Origin: Acinetobacter lwoffii
GTDB taxonomy: Bacteria > Pseudomonadota > Gammaproteobacteria > Pseudomonadales > Moraxellaceae
Reading direction: 5' to 3'
Assembly: GCF_024129355.1 (NCBI RefSeq)
Contig: NZ_JAMXXP010000015.1
Coordinates: 1 to 64,000 of the forward strand
DNA length: 64,000 nt
In this document: positions 35,092 to 44,947 of the stretch, one piece after another
Numbering within the stretch: the first letter of the stretch is position 1
Layout: every line of letters begins with the position of its first letter
Translations under genes and position numbers: made by a program
The notes under the pieces: generated by a model
What the model saw: the letters and a program-made list of their open reading frames with translations, nothing else
Database searches by the model: none
Told to the model about the DNA's origin: nothing

Positions 35092-36759
35092 ATGGATTTC
35101 GATGCGGTTCTGATCCCGGCCAGAAAACAGGCCATGCTCAAACAGGGATACTGGTTAAATCAAACGATTCTTGATTTTTTACGTAGTGCCGTAGAAAAGA
35201 ATCCGGACAAAACAGCTTTAGTAAGCGTTAAAGTCGAGAATCAAACTGAACAGACTTTCAGCTATCAGCAGCTTTGGGACATGACCAATAAAATTGCACT
35301 GGGCTTGAGACAACTCGGTGTTGAAAAAAATGATGTGGTGTCTTGCCAGTTACCGAACTGGTGGGAGTTTACCTTGTTATATCTGGCTTGTAGCCGTATC
35401 GGTGCAGTACTCAATCCGCTTATGCCGATCTTCCGTGAACGTGAACTGGAATTCATGCTCAAGCATGGTGAATCCAAAGTTTTTGTTGTACCTAAAACGT
35501 TCCGCAATTTTAATCATGAACAGTTGGCCAATCAGCTGCAAAACAAGCGGGATACCCTGCAACATGTGATTGTGGTCAATGGTGCAGGTGAAAATAATTT
35601 TGATCGTCTGTTACTTAATCATGGTCTGGAACAAGATGCTTCAGCAGTTGCTGTGTTGGATGGATTGGAATCTGGCTCGGATGACGTTACCCAGCTAATT
35701 TTTACCTCAGGCACGACCGGTGAACCGAAAGGTGTCATGCATACCGCCAATACCTTATTTTCTAATATTGTGCCTTATGCCGAACGACTGTATTTAACTG
35801 AAAATGATGTGGTGTTAATGGCCTCGCCGATGGCACACCAGACCGGTTTTATGTATGGCCTGATGATGCCAATTCAGCTGAATACCAAAGTGGTGTTGCA
35901 GGATGTTTGGGATGTTTCCAAAGCCGTAGATCTGATTCATCAGCATCAGGTGAATTTCACCATGGCCTCGACCCCATTCCTGAATGACCTATCCAATACC
36001 GTGGCAGAACAGCATGACAAGGTTGATTCACTGAAAATCTTCCTGTGTGCCGGTGCACCCATTCCCGGCCCATTGGTGCAAAAAGCCCGGGAAACTCTGG
36101 GTGTTAAAGTCATATCAGCCTGGGGTATGACTGAATGTGGTGCGGTGACGCTAACCCGACCTGAAGATGAAGATGAGCGCTCTTTCAATACTGATGGCAT
36201 CGCTTTACCAGGCGTGGAAATCAAGATCGTGGATAAAAAAGGTCAGACCAAAGCCGTGAATGAATCCGGTCGTTTGATGATCCGCACCTGTTCAAATTTT
36301 GGCGGTTATTTAAAACGTCCACATTTGAACGATACAGATACTGAAGGCTGGTTTGATACTGGCGATATTGCCTATCAGGATGAGCAGGGTTACATCCGGA
36401 TTTGCGGACGTAAGAAGGATGTGATTATTCGGGGCGGGGAAAATATTCCGGTCGCGGAAATTGAATCACTACTTTATAAGCATCCGAATATTGCAACAGT
36501 GGCTTTAGTGGCTTATGCAGATGAACGAATGGGCGAGCGTGCCTGTGCAATCATCAAACTGAAAGATCAGACAAAGCCGTTAAGTTTTAATGAGCTGGTA
36601 GATTTCCTGAAAACTCATAATCTGGCCATGCAATATCTTCCGGAACGTTTGGAAATCTGGGAGGATATTCCGATGACGCCATCGGGGAAAATCCAGAAAT
36701 TTAAACTCAGAGAATTACTGGCACAGCATATTGCCTCAACGACAGTTGAAGCGAACTAA
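35092..36759 (+). CDS. aliA: Cyclohexanecarboxylate-CoA ligase (AliA-like)
   Basis: The 555-residue AMP-forming ligase has LIFTSGTTGEPKGVMHT, SAWGMTECGAVTLTRP, FDTGDIAYQDEQGYIRICGRKKD and the catalytic Lys in TPSGKIQKFKLRE. It activates a carboxylic acid to the CoA ester. In R. palustris aliA is linked to aliB, badH, badI and badR as here. I chose ATG 35092 (GAGGAGT upstream) over 35077. It ends the operon, followed by a terminator at 36783. Confidence 0.84.
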   Translation: MDFDAVLIPARKQAMLKQGYWLNQTILDFLRSAVEKNPDKTALVSVKVENQTEQTFSYQQLWDMTNKIALGLRQLGVEKNDVVSCQLPNWWEFTLLYLACSRIGAVLNPLMPIFRERELEFMLKHGESKVFVVPKTFRNFNHEQLANQLQNKRDTLQHVIVVNGAGENNFDRLLLNHGLEQDASAVAVLDGLESGSDDVTQLIFTSGTTGEPKGVMHTANTLFSNIVPYAERLYLTENDVVLMASPMAHQTGFMYGLMMPIQLNTKVVLQDVWDVSKAVDLIHQHQVNFTMASTPFLNDLSNTVAEQHDKVDSLKIFLCAGAPIPGPLVQKARETLGVKVISAWGMTECGAVTLTRPEDEDERSFNTDGIALPGVEIKIVDKKGQTKAVNESGRLMIRTCSNFGGYLKRPHLNDTDTEGWFDTGDIAYQDEQGYIRICGRKKDVIIRGGENIPVAEIESLLYKHPNIATVALVAYADERMGERACAIIKLKDQTKPLSFNELVDFLKTHNLAMQYLPERLEIWEDIPMTPSGKIQKFKLRELLAQHIASTTVEAN

Positions 36760-36782
36760 ATCTGGGAATAAATAGATAAATT

Positions 36783-36820
36783 AAACCCTGAATAATATTG
36801 CCTTATTCAGGGTTTTTCTT
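36783..36820 (+). terminator. Rho-independent terminator of the bad/ali operon
   Basis: AAACCCTGAATAA and TTATTCAGGGTTT form a 13-bp stem across a 7-base loop, followed by TTCTTTTT. Confidence 0.92.
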
Positions 36821-36868
36821 TTTCAAAGAAAATGATCTAAAGGTTTAATGCAAACTTTAGAATCACGT

Positions 36869-37546
36869 CTATTTTAATAATTTTAATAAGACTTCAGCCG
36901 TTGCAGCAGAAGAGGCCGGGTTTTGTCCAGTAATGAGCAGACCATCTTGTTGCACGTATACCTGCCAGTCCTCAGCTTTGGAATATTTCCCACCTTTTTC
37001 TTTCAGCATGTCTTCAACTAAAAACGGAACGATGTCTGTCAAACCCACGCCGTCTTCTTCAGTGTTACTGAAACCGGTGACTGTTTTGCCTTCTACAATA
37101 GAACGGCCTTCGGAATCTTTCACATCACGCAGGACACCCGGAGCATGACAGACCAGCGCAACAGGTTTATCTGCCTGCAAGGTTTGCTCAATTAAAGAAA
37201 TGGAATTCTGGTCTTTGGCCAGATCCCATAGCGGTCCATGACCACCCGGATAGAACACGGCATCAAAATCCTGATTTAAGACTTCACCCAACTTGTGTGT
37301 TTTGGCAAGAGCCTGCATGGCCGATGCATCTGCTTCAAAGCGTTTGGTGGTTTCGGTTTGCGCATCCGGCTCATTACTTTTTGGATCTAGCGGTGGCTGA
37401 CCACCTGCAGGAGAAGCCAAAACTACCTCTGCGCCTGCATCGACAAAGGTGTAATAAGGCGCAGCCAACTCTTCCAGCCAGAAGCCGGTTTTTTTGCCAG
37501 TATCACCCAGCTGGTCATGTGAAGTCAGTACCATCAAGATTTTCAT
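36869..37546 (-). CDS. DJ-1/PfpI-family protein (Hsp31/glyoxalase III-like)
   Basis: The 225-residue class I glutamine amidotransferase-like protein has the cysteine elbow ALVCHAPGVLRD, the acidic/His surroundings FYPGGHGPLWDL and an N-terminal beta-alpha core MKILMVLTSHDQLGDTGKKTG. This matches the Hsp31/YDR533C group, which have glyoxalase III (methylglyoxal to lactate) or chaperone/deglycase roles. The ATG at 37546 has AGGAAAATAAT before it; the longer form to 37573 lacks support. It seems a single-gene unit, unrelated to the flanking pathways except perhaps in detoxifying reactive aldehydes. Confidence 0.78.
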   Translation of the reverse strand: MKILMVLTSHDQLGDTGKKTGFWLEELAAPYYTFVDAGAEVVLASPAGGQPPLDPKSNEPDAQTETTKRFEADASAMQALAKTHKLGEVLNQDFDAVFYPGGHGPLWDLAKDQNSISLIEQTLQADKPVALVCHAPGVLRDVKDSEGRSIVEGKTVTGFSNTEEDGVGLTDIVPFLVEDMLKEKGGKYSKAEDWQVYVQQDGLLITGQNPASSAATAEVLLKLLK

Positions 37547-37715
37547 ATTATTTTCCTGTATTTCGTTAATCATCGTGAATAATCGACTGTTAATTTAACA
37601 AGTCACAGAGGTCAGGAGTGTTGTGATACGTTCATTTGCTGTATCGATACGTTGTTAATTCAGTTGATTTAACTTAAAGATGTGACTCTATATACAGCAC
37701 AGTTGTATTTAATAT

Positions 37716-38600
37716 TCATCTGCCCATTAACAGGTCTTGCTGAAGATCGGCCTGTTTACGCAGGAAATCCCAGACCAGTTTTATTTTTGGTTCATATTGC
37801 AGATCGACCAGCGTCAGCATCCAGAAAGTATGGGTAAAACTGACCTGATCGCCCAAAACCTCTTTGAGTTCGCTTTTCTCATTAACCAGAAATTTCGGCA
37901 AAATAGCCAGTCCGGCTCCTGCACGAACGGCAATTTCCTGCGCCAGAATGCTGTTACTGCGAAAACAGGCACTGACTTGCAAGGGAAGACGCTCCAGCGA
38001 ATACAGTGCAGTGCTATAGACCAGATCATCAATATAATCAACAAAACGGTGCTGTTTGAGGTCTTCCAGTTTTTTAATTTTCGGATTTTGCTGTAAATAA
38101 TGTTGGCTGCCATACAGTTTTAGGCAGTAGTTAGACAAACGAGTAATGATATAGGGGCCAGATTTGGGCCGGTCAATCGCAATTACAATATCGGCTTCAC
38201 GATGTGAAAGTTTGATCGCTTTCGGTACTGGAATCAGGTCAATGGTCAGCAAAGGATAATGTTGGGAAAATTCTGCCAAAAGACGGGCTAAAAATGCCGT
38301 GCCAAAGCCTTCTGGCGCACCAATCCGAACCCGACCTTGCAAAGGGTCGTGGCGCTTGTCAATCTGGATAAAGGACTGTTCCATCTGTTCAACACGCGGT
38401 ACCAGTGCCAGACCTTCCGAGGTCAGTTCATAACCGGTGGCTTCGCGCTTAAAGAGTTGCGTACCTAAAGTACTTTCCAAGGCCTGAATTCGCCGCGCTA
38501 CGGTGCTGTGTTCAACACCAATCAAGCGGGCTGCATTGGTGAGCGTTTTAGCACGCGCTAAAACCAAAAAGAAACGTAAATGATCCCAATCCACTTTCAT
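37716..38600 (-). CDS. LysR-family regulator, divergent from mmsA
   Basis: The 294-residue LysR protein has an N-terminal winged helix (DHLRFFLVLARAKTLTNAARLIGVEHSTVARRI, read as separate helices at residues 5-40) and a C-terminal substrate-binding domain from about 90. It is divergent from the valine/isobutyrate operon with palindromes in the shared 177 bp, so it probably controls that operon. It is not the AraC-type MmsR known from Pseudomonas. The co-inducer is not readable; 3-hydroxyisobutyrate or methylmalonate semialdehyde are guesses. Confidence 0.8.
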   Translation of the reverse strand: MKVDWDHLRFFLVLARAKTLTNAARLIGVEHSTVARRIQALESTLGTQLFKREATGYELTSEGLALVPRVEQMEQSFIQIDKRHDPLQGRVRIGAPEGFGTAFLARLLAEFSQHYPLLTIDLIPVPKAIKLSHREADIVIAIDRPKSGPYIITRLSNYCLKLYGSQHYLQQNPKIKKLEDLKQHRFVDYIDDLVYSTALYSLERLPLQVSACFRSNSILAQEIAVRAGAGLAILPKFLVNEKSELKEVLGDQVSFTHTFWMLTLVDLQYEPKIKLVWDFLRKQADLQQDLLMGR

Positions 38601-38628
38601 TTTTTATTTAACATCCTGTTAAATTCCT

Positions 38629-38670
38629 GTGCATATTTGCACAACCATCGTGCACCAATTTCTATTGGTG
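38629..38670. promoter_or_regulatory. Palindromes in the LysR-mmsA intergenic region
   Basis: GTGCA-TATT-TGCAC (38629-38642) and CACCAAT-TTCT-ATTGGTG (38653-38670) are two perfect palindromes 10 bp apart. LysR-type regulators bind dyads in such divergent promoters. Binding is inferred. Confidence 0.55.
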
Positions 38671-38777
38671 GTCAAAGTGTTCTTTGTTAGTCTGCTGAAA
38701 CAGCGTAAAAATTATACGTTAAATAAAAGCCAGTAAAGGCAGATACAACGACAATAACAAACCAGCACGGAGCGACC

Positions 38778-40307
38778 ATGAACGCCATTTCTCATCCACA
38801 GCAAAGTACCGGATTCACCACCGCAAAACTTCTCATTAATGGTGAATTTGTCGAATCAAAAACCAGCCATTGGCAAGATATTGTTAATCCTGCCACTCAG
38901 GAAGTTTTGGGCCAAGTGCCTTTTGCCACTGCTGAAGAAGTCAATGCAGCGATTGCGGCTGCGCAAAATGCCTTTGCCAGCTGGCGCCAGACTCCAATTC
39001 AGGCCCGTATGCGCATCATGCTGAAATTGCAGGATCTGATTCGTACTAATTTAAAAAGTATTGCCCAGGTATTAACGGCGGAACAAGGCAAAACCCTGGC
39101 TGATGCCGAAGGTGATATCCAGCGTGGTCTGGAAGTGGTGGAACATGCCTGTTCGATCGGTTCCCTACAAATGGGCGAGTATATTGAAGGGGTGGCACGT
39201 GGTGTCGATACCTATACCTTGCAGCAACCACTAGGTGTCTGTGCAGGAATTACACCGTTTAACTTCCCGGCGATGATTCCACTGTGGATGTTCCCGATGG
39301 CGATTGTCTGCGGCAATACCTTTGTCTTAAAGCCTTCTGAACAGGATCCACTATCGACCATGATGCTGGTTGAGTTAGCGATTCAGGCAGGTGTGCCGGC
39401 AGGCGTACTGAATGTGGTACATGGCGGCAAAGAAGTGGTCGATCTACTGTGTACCCATCGCGATATCAAGGCGATTTCTTTTGTCGGTTCGACTGCAGTC
39501 GGCACGCATGTCTATAACCTTGCAGGCCAACACGGCAAGCGTGTGCAGTCGATGATGGGCGCCAAAAACCATGTGGTGGTGATGCCAGATGCGAATAAAG
39601 AACAGACCTTAAATGCCTTGGTCGGTGCAGCTTTTGGCGCAGCAGGTCAACGTTGTATGGCACTTTCCGTGGCGGTAATGGTCGGTGAGACCAAGCACTG
39701 GGTCGATGAACTGGTCAATAAAACCAAAACCTTAAAGGTGAATGCCGGACATGAACCGAATACCGATGTGGGACCGGTGATTTCAACCCGTGCCAAAGCT
39801 CGTGTCATAGATTTGATTAACAGTGGTGTTGAACAGGGCGCAGAACTGTTGCTAGATGGCCGTAATGTACAGGTTCCGGGTTATGAGCAGGGTAATTTTG
39901 TCGGTCCAACGATTTTTAACCAGGTCACGACCGAGATGCGCATTTACAAGGAAGAAGTGTTTGGCCCGGTACTGGCGATCATGCATGTCGATACTTTGGA
40001 ACAGGCGATTGCACTGATTAATGCCAATCCGTTTGGTAATGGCGTTGGACTGTTTACCCAAAATGGCAATACGGCACGTACCTTCCAGAACCAGATTGAT
40101 ATCGGTCAGGTTGGCATTAACATTCCAATTCCTGTACCTGTGCCTTTCTTCAGTTTTACCGGTTCACGCGGTTCAAAATTGGGTGATCTAGGTCCTTATG
40201 GCAAACAGGCGGTGCAGTTCTATACCCAGACCAAAACCATTACCAGCCGCTGGTTTGAAGATGACCAGGAAACCACCGGTGTCAATACCACGATCAGTCT
40301 GCGTTAA
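38778..40307 (+). CDS. mmsA: Methylmalonate-semialdehyde dehydrogenase (CoA-acylating)
   Basis: The 509-residue aldehyde dehydrogenase has [21 protein letters not shown], the NAD region [12 protein letters not shown] and the catalytic cysteine in [11 protein letters not shown]. Its features match MmsA. It forms propionyl-CoA from methylmalonate semialdehyde, or acetyl-CoA from malonate semialdehyde, using NAD and CoA. ACGGAGCGACC lies before the ATG. It is 11 bp upstream of mmsB and begins the valine operon. Confidence 0.92.
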   Translation: MNAISHPQQSTGFTTAKLLINGEFVESKTSHWQDIVNPATQEVLGQVPFATAEEVNAAIAAAQNAFASWRQTPIQARMRIMLKLQDLIRTNLKSIAQVLTAEQGKTLADAEGDIQRGLEVVEHACSIGSLQMGEYIEGVARGVDTYTLQQPLGVCAGITPFNFPAMIPLWMFPMAIVCGNTFVLKPSEQDPLSTMMLVELAIQAGVPAGVLNVVHGGKEVVDLLCTHRDIKAISFVGSTAVGTHVYNLAGQHGKRVQSMMGAKNHVVVMPDANKEQTLNALVGAAFGAAGQRCMALSVAVMVGETKHWVDELVNKTKTLKVNAGHEPNTDVGPVISTRAKARVIDLINSGVEQGAELLLDGRNVQVPGYEQGNFVGPTIFNQVTTEMRIYKEEVFGPVLAIMHVDTLEQAIALINANPFGNGVGLFTQNGNTARTFQNQIDIGQVGINIPIPVPVPFFSFTGSRGSKLGDLGPYGKQAVQFYTQTKTITSRWFEDDQETTGVNTTISLR

Positions 40308-40318
40308 GGAGCATCAGC

Positions 40319-41209
40319 ATGAAGATTGCATTTATTGGTTTAGGCAATATGGGCGGCTCCATGGCGCAAAACCTGCTCAAGTCGGGTCATCAAGTTTTTG
40401 GTTATGACTTAAGTGCAGTGGCTTTACAGCATTTTGCAGAAGTGGGCGGTATCGTCTGCGACAGTCCACAAGCTGCCGCGAAGCAGGCGGAGATCGTGGT
40501 CAGCATGTTGCCCGCCGCCAAGCATGTGCGTGAAGTCTATTTAGGTGAACACGGTATTCTGGAGGTGCTTCAAGCAGGCAGCTTATGTATCGACAGCAGC
40601 ACCATTGATCCACAAACCATTCAGGAGGTTGCTGCAGCAGCGCAAGCCAAGCAGATTCGCGTCTGTGATGCACCAGTATCCGGTGGTACTTTAGGTGCAA
40701 AAGATGGCACTTTAACCTTCATGGTCGGTGCAGATGATGCCACCTTTGAGGCCGTCAAACCGGTTCTTGGCTGTATGGGTAAAAATCTGGTGCATTGTGG
40801 TGCGGTGGGAACAGGACAGGTTGCAAAAATCTGTAATAACCTGATTCTGGGGATTTCCATGACTGCGGTTGCAGAAGGGATGGCACTCGGGGCTAAACTG
40901 GGCATTGATCCACAGGCCTTGGCTGGCGTGATTAACAGTTCCACCGGACGCTGCTGGAGTTCGGAAATTTATAATCCGTGGCCCGATATTTGTGTCAATG
41001 CGCCGTCATCGCGGGGCTATACCGACGGTTTTGCCGCACAACTGATGCTCAAAGATTTGGGCTTGGCCGTGGATGCTGCGCAACAGGTGGATCAGCCGGT
41101 GGTTCTGGGCAGCATGGTACAAAAACTCTATCAACAACTGTGTCAGGAAGGCGATGCCCATCTGGACTTCTCCAGCATCATGCATCAATACACTACGCCA
41201 CCTGCTTAA
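40319..41209 (+). CDS. mmsB: 3-Hydroxyisobutyrate dehydrogenase
   Basis: The 296-residue beta-hydroxyacid dehydrogenase has the NAD motif FIGLGNMGGSMAQNLL at the start, DAPVSGGTLGAKDGTLTFMVG in the middle and the catalytic lysine region GQVAKICNNLILGI. It oxidises 3-hydroxyisobutyrate to methylmalonate semialdehyde in valine catabolism. GGAGCATCAGC precedes the start and the gene follows mmsA closely. Confidence 0.92.
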   Translation: MKIAFIGLGNMGGSMAQNLLKSGHQVFGYDLSAVALQHFAEVGGIVCDSPQAAAKQAEIVVSMLPAAKHVREVYLGEHGILEVLQAGSLCIDSSTIDPQTIQEVAAAAQAKQIRVCDAPVSGGTLGAKDGTLTFMVGADDATFEAVKPVLGCMGKNLVHCGAVGTGQVAKICNNLILGISMTAVAEGMALGAKLGIDPQALAGVINSSTGRCWSSEIYNPWPDICVNAPSSRGYTDGFAAQLMLKDLGLAVDAAQQVDQPVVLGSMVQKLYQQLCQEGDAHLDFSSIMHQYTTPPA

Positions 41210-41295
41210 AACTTAAAAGATTCAGATGGAACAAGGATTCGCTTCAATAATTACACCTTGTCAGTAATAACGATAAATTCAGGCTGAGGTTTAAC

Positions 41296-42945
41296 ATGTT
41301 AGATTATCAAACAACGGTTCAAGACTTTGATTTAAATACGGTTGCAAGCCAGTATCTCTCCGGTTCCATGCAGGCAGTGAATGCCTGTTATGAATGCTGT
41401 GACCGTCATGCCAATTCCGATGCCATTGCCTTGTACTGGCATGGTAAAGATGGCCGTAAAGAACAATATAGCTTTGCCGAGCTCAAAAAATATTCCAGCC
41501 AGTTTGCCAACTTTTTAAAGTCTCAAGGCATTGGTAAAGGTGACCGTGTTTCCGGACTATTACCGCGTACCCCGGAGCTGATCATTACCATTTTAGCGAC
41601 CTGGCGGATTGGTGCAGTCTATCAACCGTTATTTACTGCCTTTGGTCCCAAAGCCATCGAGCATCGCATTCAGCTGGCGCAAAGCAAGCTGGTGGTGACC
41701 GATCTGGCGAATCGGGATAAATTATCTGAAATTAGCAACTGTCCACCGATTGTGACGGTACATGCCGAAACTGAGGCAGAGCGCTATCCGCACGATCTTA
41801 GCTTCTGGACAGTATTAAACCGTCAGGCTGAAGCTTGTGAGCTGGAAATCCTGAATGTTAATGATCCATTTTTATTGATGTTTACCTCGGGCACCACCGG
41901 ACCGGCGAAACCGCTTAAAGTGCCGTTAAAAGCACTGATTGCTTTTGCAAGCTATATGCAAAATGCCATTGGTCTAACTCCTGAAGATGCTTTCTGGAAT
42001 ATTGCTGATCCCGGCTGGGCCTACGGATTGTATTACGCGATTACTGGTCCCTTAATGCTTGGACACTCGACCTTGTTTTATGAAGGCGGTTTTAATGCCG
42101 AAAGTGTCTGCGAAATTGTTAAGGAATATGGCATTACCAATCTGGCCGGTGCACCAACCGCTTACCGCATGATGATGGCGGCCGATCCTGCTCAAATGGC
42201 AAAACTACGCGGTAAGTTACGTGTTGTCAGCAGTGCGGGAGAACCGTTAAATCCGGAAGTGATCCGCTGGTTTAAAGAGGTGCTGGATGTGCCGATTTAT
42301 GACCATTATGGCCAGACCGAAGTCGGGATGGTGGTGTGTAATCATCATGCTCTGGAACATCCGGTCCGTTCAGGTTCGGCAGGTTTTGCCAGCCCGGGTT
42401 ACCGAATCGCCGTTGTCAATGAACAGGGGCATGAATTAGCAGCTGACGTCCCGGGCATCCTGGCAGTGGATATCAGCCAGTCCCCAATGATGTGGTTCTC
42501 TGGCTATGAAGAAAGCCGTAAATCTCCATTTGTCGGACAGTATTACTTAACTGGGGATACCGCAGAAATTCATGCAGATGGCAGTATGAGCTTTGTTGGG
42601 CGTAGTGATGATGTCATTACAACGTCAGGTTATCGGGTCGGCCCGTTTGATGTGGAAAGTGCCTTGCTGGAACATGATGCCGTGATTGAAGCAGCAGTCA
42701 TTGGCGTGCCTGATCCTGAGCGTACCGAAGTGATTAAAGCCTTTGTGATTCTGGCGAATAATTTTGCAGCTTCGGCCCATCTGGAAGAAGAGCTGGGTCA
42801 ATTTGTGAAAAAGCGGTTATCTGCGCATGCCTATCCACGCCTGATTGAATTTGTGACTGAATTGCCGAAAACCCCAAGCGGTAAAATTCAACGCTTTTTA
42901 CTGCGCAATCAGGAAATCAACAAGCAGCAAGCCAAGACCGCATAA
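41296..42945 (+). CDS. AMP-forming acyl-CoA synthetase in the valine operon
   Basis: The 549-residue adenylate-forming enzyme has MFTSGTTGPAKPLKVPL, YDHYGQTEVGMVV, TGDTAEIHADGSMSFVGRSDD and the catalytic Lys in TPSGKIQRFLLRN. It resembles medium-chain/acetyl-type synthetases. Between mmsB and an isobutyryl-CoA dehydrogenase gene it probably activates isobutyrate or propionate; the exact acid is unclear. It lets the operon also use free branched acids. Confidence 0.78.
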   Translation: MLDYQTTVQDFDLNTVASQYLSGSMQAVNACYECCDRHANSDAIALYWHGKDGRKEQYSFAELKKYSSQFANFLKSQGIGKGDRVSGLLPRTPELIITILATWRIGAVYQPLFTAFGPKAIEHRIQLAQSKLVVTDLANRDKLSEISNCPPIVTVHAETEAERYPHDLSFWTVLNRQAEACELEILNVNDPFLLMFTSGTTGPAKPLKVPLKALIAFASYMQNAIGLTPEDAFWNIADPGWAYGLYYAITGPLMLGHSTLFYEGGFNAESVCEIVKEYGITNLAGAPTAYRMMMAADPAQMAKLRGKLRVVSSAGEPLNPEVIRWFKEVLDVPIYDHYGQTEVGMVVCNHHALEHPVRSGSAGFASPGYRIAVVNEQGHELAADVPGILAVDISQSPMMWFSGYEESRKSPFVGQYYLTGDTAEIHADGSMSFVGRSDDVITTSGYRVGPFDVESALLEHDAVIEAAVIGVPDPERTEVIKAFVILANNFAASAHLEEELGQFVKKRLSAHAYPRLIEFVTELPKTPSGKIQRFLLRNQEINKQQAKTA

Positions 42946-43003
42946 CAGCTAAAGCCAACAGATTGAATAAGAAGATTAAATAAAGAGATTGAAGGAAGAA
43001 TCC

Positions 43004-44131
43004 ATGCAATTAACGGAAGAACAACAACTGATTCAGGACATGGCAAAAAGCTTCGCCCAGGAACAGATTAAACCCTTTGCCGGCGAGTGGGATCAAAAAG
43101 GCATCTTTCCTAAACAGGCCTTAGCCCAAATGGGAGAGCTGGGTTTTTTAGGCATGCTGATTCCGGAAGAATGGGGCGGCTCGGGCACAGGTACGCTGGC
43201 TTATGTTCTGGCCTTAGAAGAAGTCGCTGCGGCCGATGGTGCAACATCTGCGATTATGAGCGTACATAACTCTGTAGGGTGTGTGCCGATTTTCAAGTTC
43301 GGGACGGAACAGCAAAAGCAGGATTTTCTAAAGCCTTTGGCTCAAGGTGAAATGATTGGTGCCTTTGCCTTAACCGAACCGCATACCGGATCGGATGCTG
43401 CCGCGATTAAAACCCGGGCGGTCAAGGACGGCGATCATTACATTCTGAATGGCGCGAAACAGTTCATTACCTCAGGCCACAATGCCGGAATGATTATTGT
43501 GTTTGCCGTGACTGATCCAGCTGCGGGGAAAAAAGGTATGAGTGCATTTTTAGTGCCGCGCGACACGCCCGGTTATGAAGTGATTCGGGTCGAAGAAAAA
43601 CTCGGCCTGCATGCTTCGGATACCTGTCAGATTGCCTTAACCGATGTCCGCATTCATGAAAGTTTAAGACTCGGTGCAGAAGGCGAAGGTTTAAAAATTG
43701 CCTTGGCCAATCTGGAAGGCGGGCGAATCGGTATTGCGGCACAGGCGGTTGGTTTGGCGCGTGCCGCCTTGGAAGAAGCAACGGCCTATGCGCATGACCG
43801 CGTGGCCTTTGGCAAACCGATTTTTGAACAGCAAGCGATTTCTTTCAGGTTGGCCAGTATGGCGACTGAAATTGAAGCAGCACGGCAACTGGTCCATTTT
43901 GCAGCACGCAAGAAAGAAGCCGGTGAAACCTGTTTAACTGAAGCCTCCATGGCCAAGCTATTTGCTTCGGAAATGGCGGAACGTGTCTGCTCCAAAGCGC
44001 TGCAGATTTTTGGCGGCTACGGTTATCTGAAAGATTTTCCGATTGAGCGGATTTATCGCGATGCGCGGATTTGTCAGATTTATGAAGGCACCAGCGATAT
44101 TCAGCGCCTGGTGATTGCACGCAGTTTATAA
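43004..44131 (+). CDS. Isobutyryl-CoA dehydrogenase (probable)
   Basis: The 375-residue acyl-CoA dehydrogenase has [33 protein letters not shown] and the catalytic glutamate in [16 protein letters not shown]. Position in the mms operon, before an enoyl-CoA hydratase and 3-hydroxyisobutyryl-CoA hydrolase, supports oxidation of isobutyryl-CoA to methacrylyl-CoA. The ATG at 43004 is preceded by GAAGGAAGAATCC; an upstream TTG is unlikely. Short-branched acyl-CoA dehydrogenase specificity cannot be separated by eye. Confidence 0.8.
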   Translation: MQLTEEQQLIQDMAKSFAQEQIKPFAGEWDQKGIFPKQALAQMGELGFLGMLIPEEWGGSGTGTLAYVLALEEVAAADGATSAIMSVHNSVGCVPIFKFGTEQQKQDFLKPLAQGEMIGAFALTEPHTGSDAAAIKTRAVKDGDHYILNGAKQFITSGHNAGMIIVFAVTDPAAGKKGMSAFLVPRDTPGYEVIRVEEKLGLHASDTCQIALTDVRIHESLRLGAEGEGLKIALANLEGGRIGIAAQAVGLARAALEEATAYAHDRVAFGKPIFEQQAISFRLASMATEIEAARQLVHFAARKKEAGETCLTEASMAKLFASEMAERVCSKALQIFGGYGYLKDFPIERIYRDARICQIYEGTSDIQRLVIARSL

Positions 44132-44153
44132 GGAATTAAAAAGGATTTTTATC

Positions 44154-44927
44154 ATGCAATGGCAAACCATTTTACTCGAACAACGTAACGGTGTTGGACT
44201 GATTACCTTAAACCGTCCTCAGGCGTTAAATGCACTGAATAACCAGCTGATTGTCGAGGTCAATCAGGCTCTTGATCAGCTGGAAAAAGGCCCCGAAATT
44301 GGTTGTATCGTGATTACCGGTTCGGAAAAAGCTTTTGCTGCTGGTGCCGATATTAAAGAAATGGCAGATCTGAATTTTCCGCAAATTTATCTGGACGATT
44401 TTTTTAGTCTGGCCGACCGGATTGCGCAGCGCCGTAAACCTTTAATTGACGCAGTGAGCGGCTATGCCTTGGGTGGTGGTTGCGAGCTGGCATTGATGTG
44501 CGACTTTATTTACTGCGCTGATAATGCAAAATTTGGTTTGCCTGAAGTTACCTTAGGCGTGTTGCCCGGCATTGGCGGGACCCAGCGTTTAACCTTGGCG
44601 ATTGGTAAGGCCAAAGCCATGGAAATGTGCCTGACTGCACGGCAGATGGGGGCGCAGGAAGCGGAACAAAGTGGTTTGGTCGCTCGGGTTTTTGCCAAGG
44701 AAGAATTGCTGGAACAAACCCTGCAAGCTGCCGAGAAAATTGCTGAAAAGTCGCTTACTGCCGTGATGATGATTAAAGAATCAATTAATCGGGCCTTTGA
44801 AGTGAGCCTAGCTGAAGGCCTGCGCTTTGAACGCCGGGTTTTCCATTCGATTTTTGCCGGTTCCGATCAAAAAGAAGGCATGCAGGCCTTTGTAGAAAAA
44901 CGCCCAGCCAAATTTACCCATCAATAA
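44154..44927 (+). CDS. Enoyl-CoA hydratase (methacrylyl-CoA hydratase in valine catabolism)
   Basis: The 257-residue crotonase has [25 protein letters not shown] and [20 protein letters not shown] with both catalytic glutamates. In this operon it would hydrate methacrylyl-CoA to 3-hydroxyisobutyryl-CoA. I chose ATG 44154 (AAGGATTTTTATC upstream); an earlier in-frame start at 44115 overlaps the dehydrogenase gene. Confidence 0.82.
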   Translation: MQWQTILLEQRNGVGLITLNRPQALNALNNQLIVEVNQALDQLEKGPEIGCIVITGSEKAFAAGADIKEMADLNFPQIYLDDFFSLADRIAQRRKPLIDAVSGYALGGGCELALMCDFIYCADNAKFGLPEVTLGVLPGIGGTQRLTLAIGKAKAMEMCLTARQMGAQEAEQSGLVARVFAKEELLEQTLQAAEKIAEKSLTAVMMIKESINRAFEVSLAEGLRFERRVFHSIFAGSDQKEGMQAFVEKRPAKFTHQ

Positions 44928-44947
44928 AACAAAAATAGGAAAATAAA

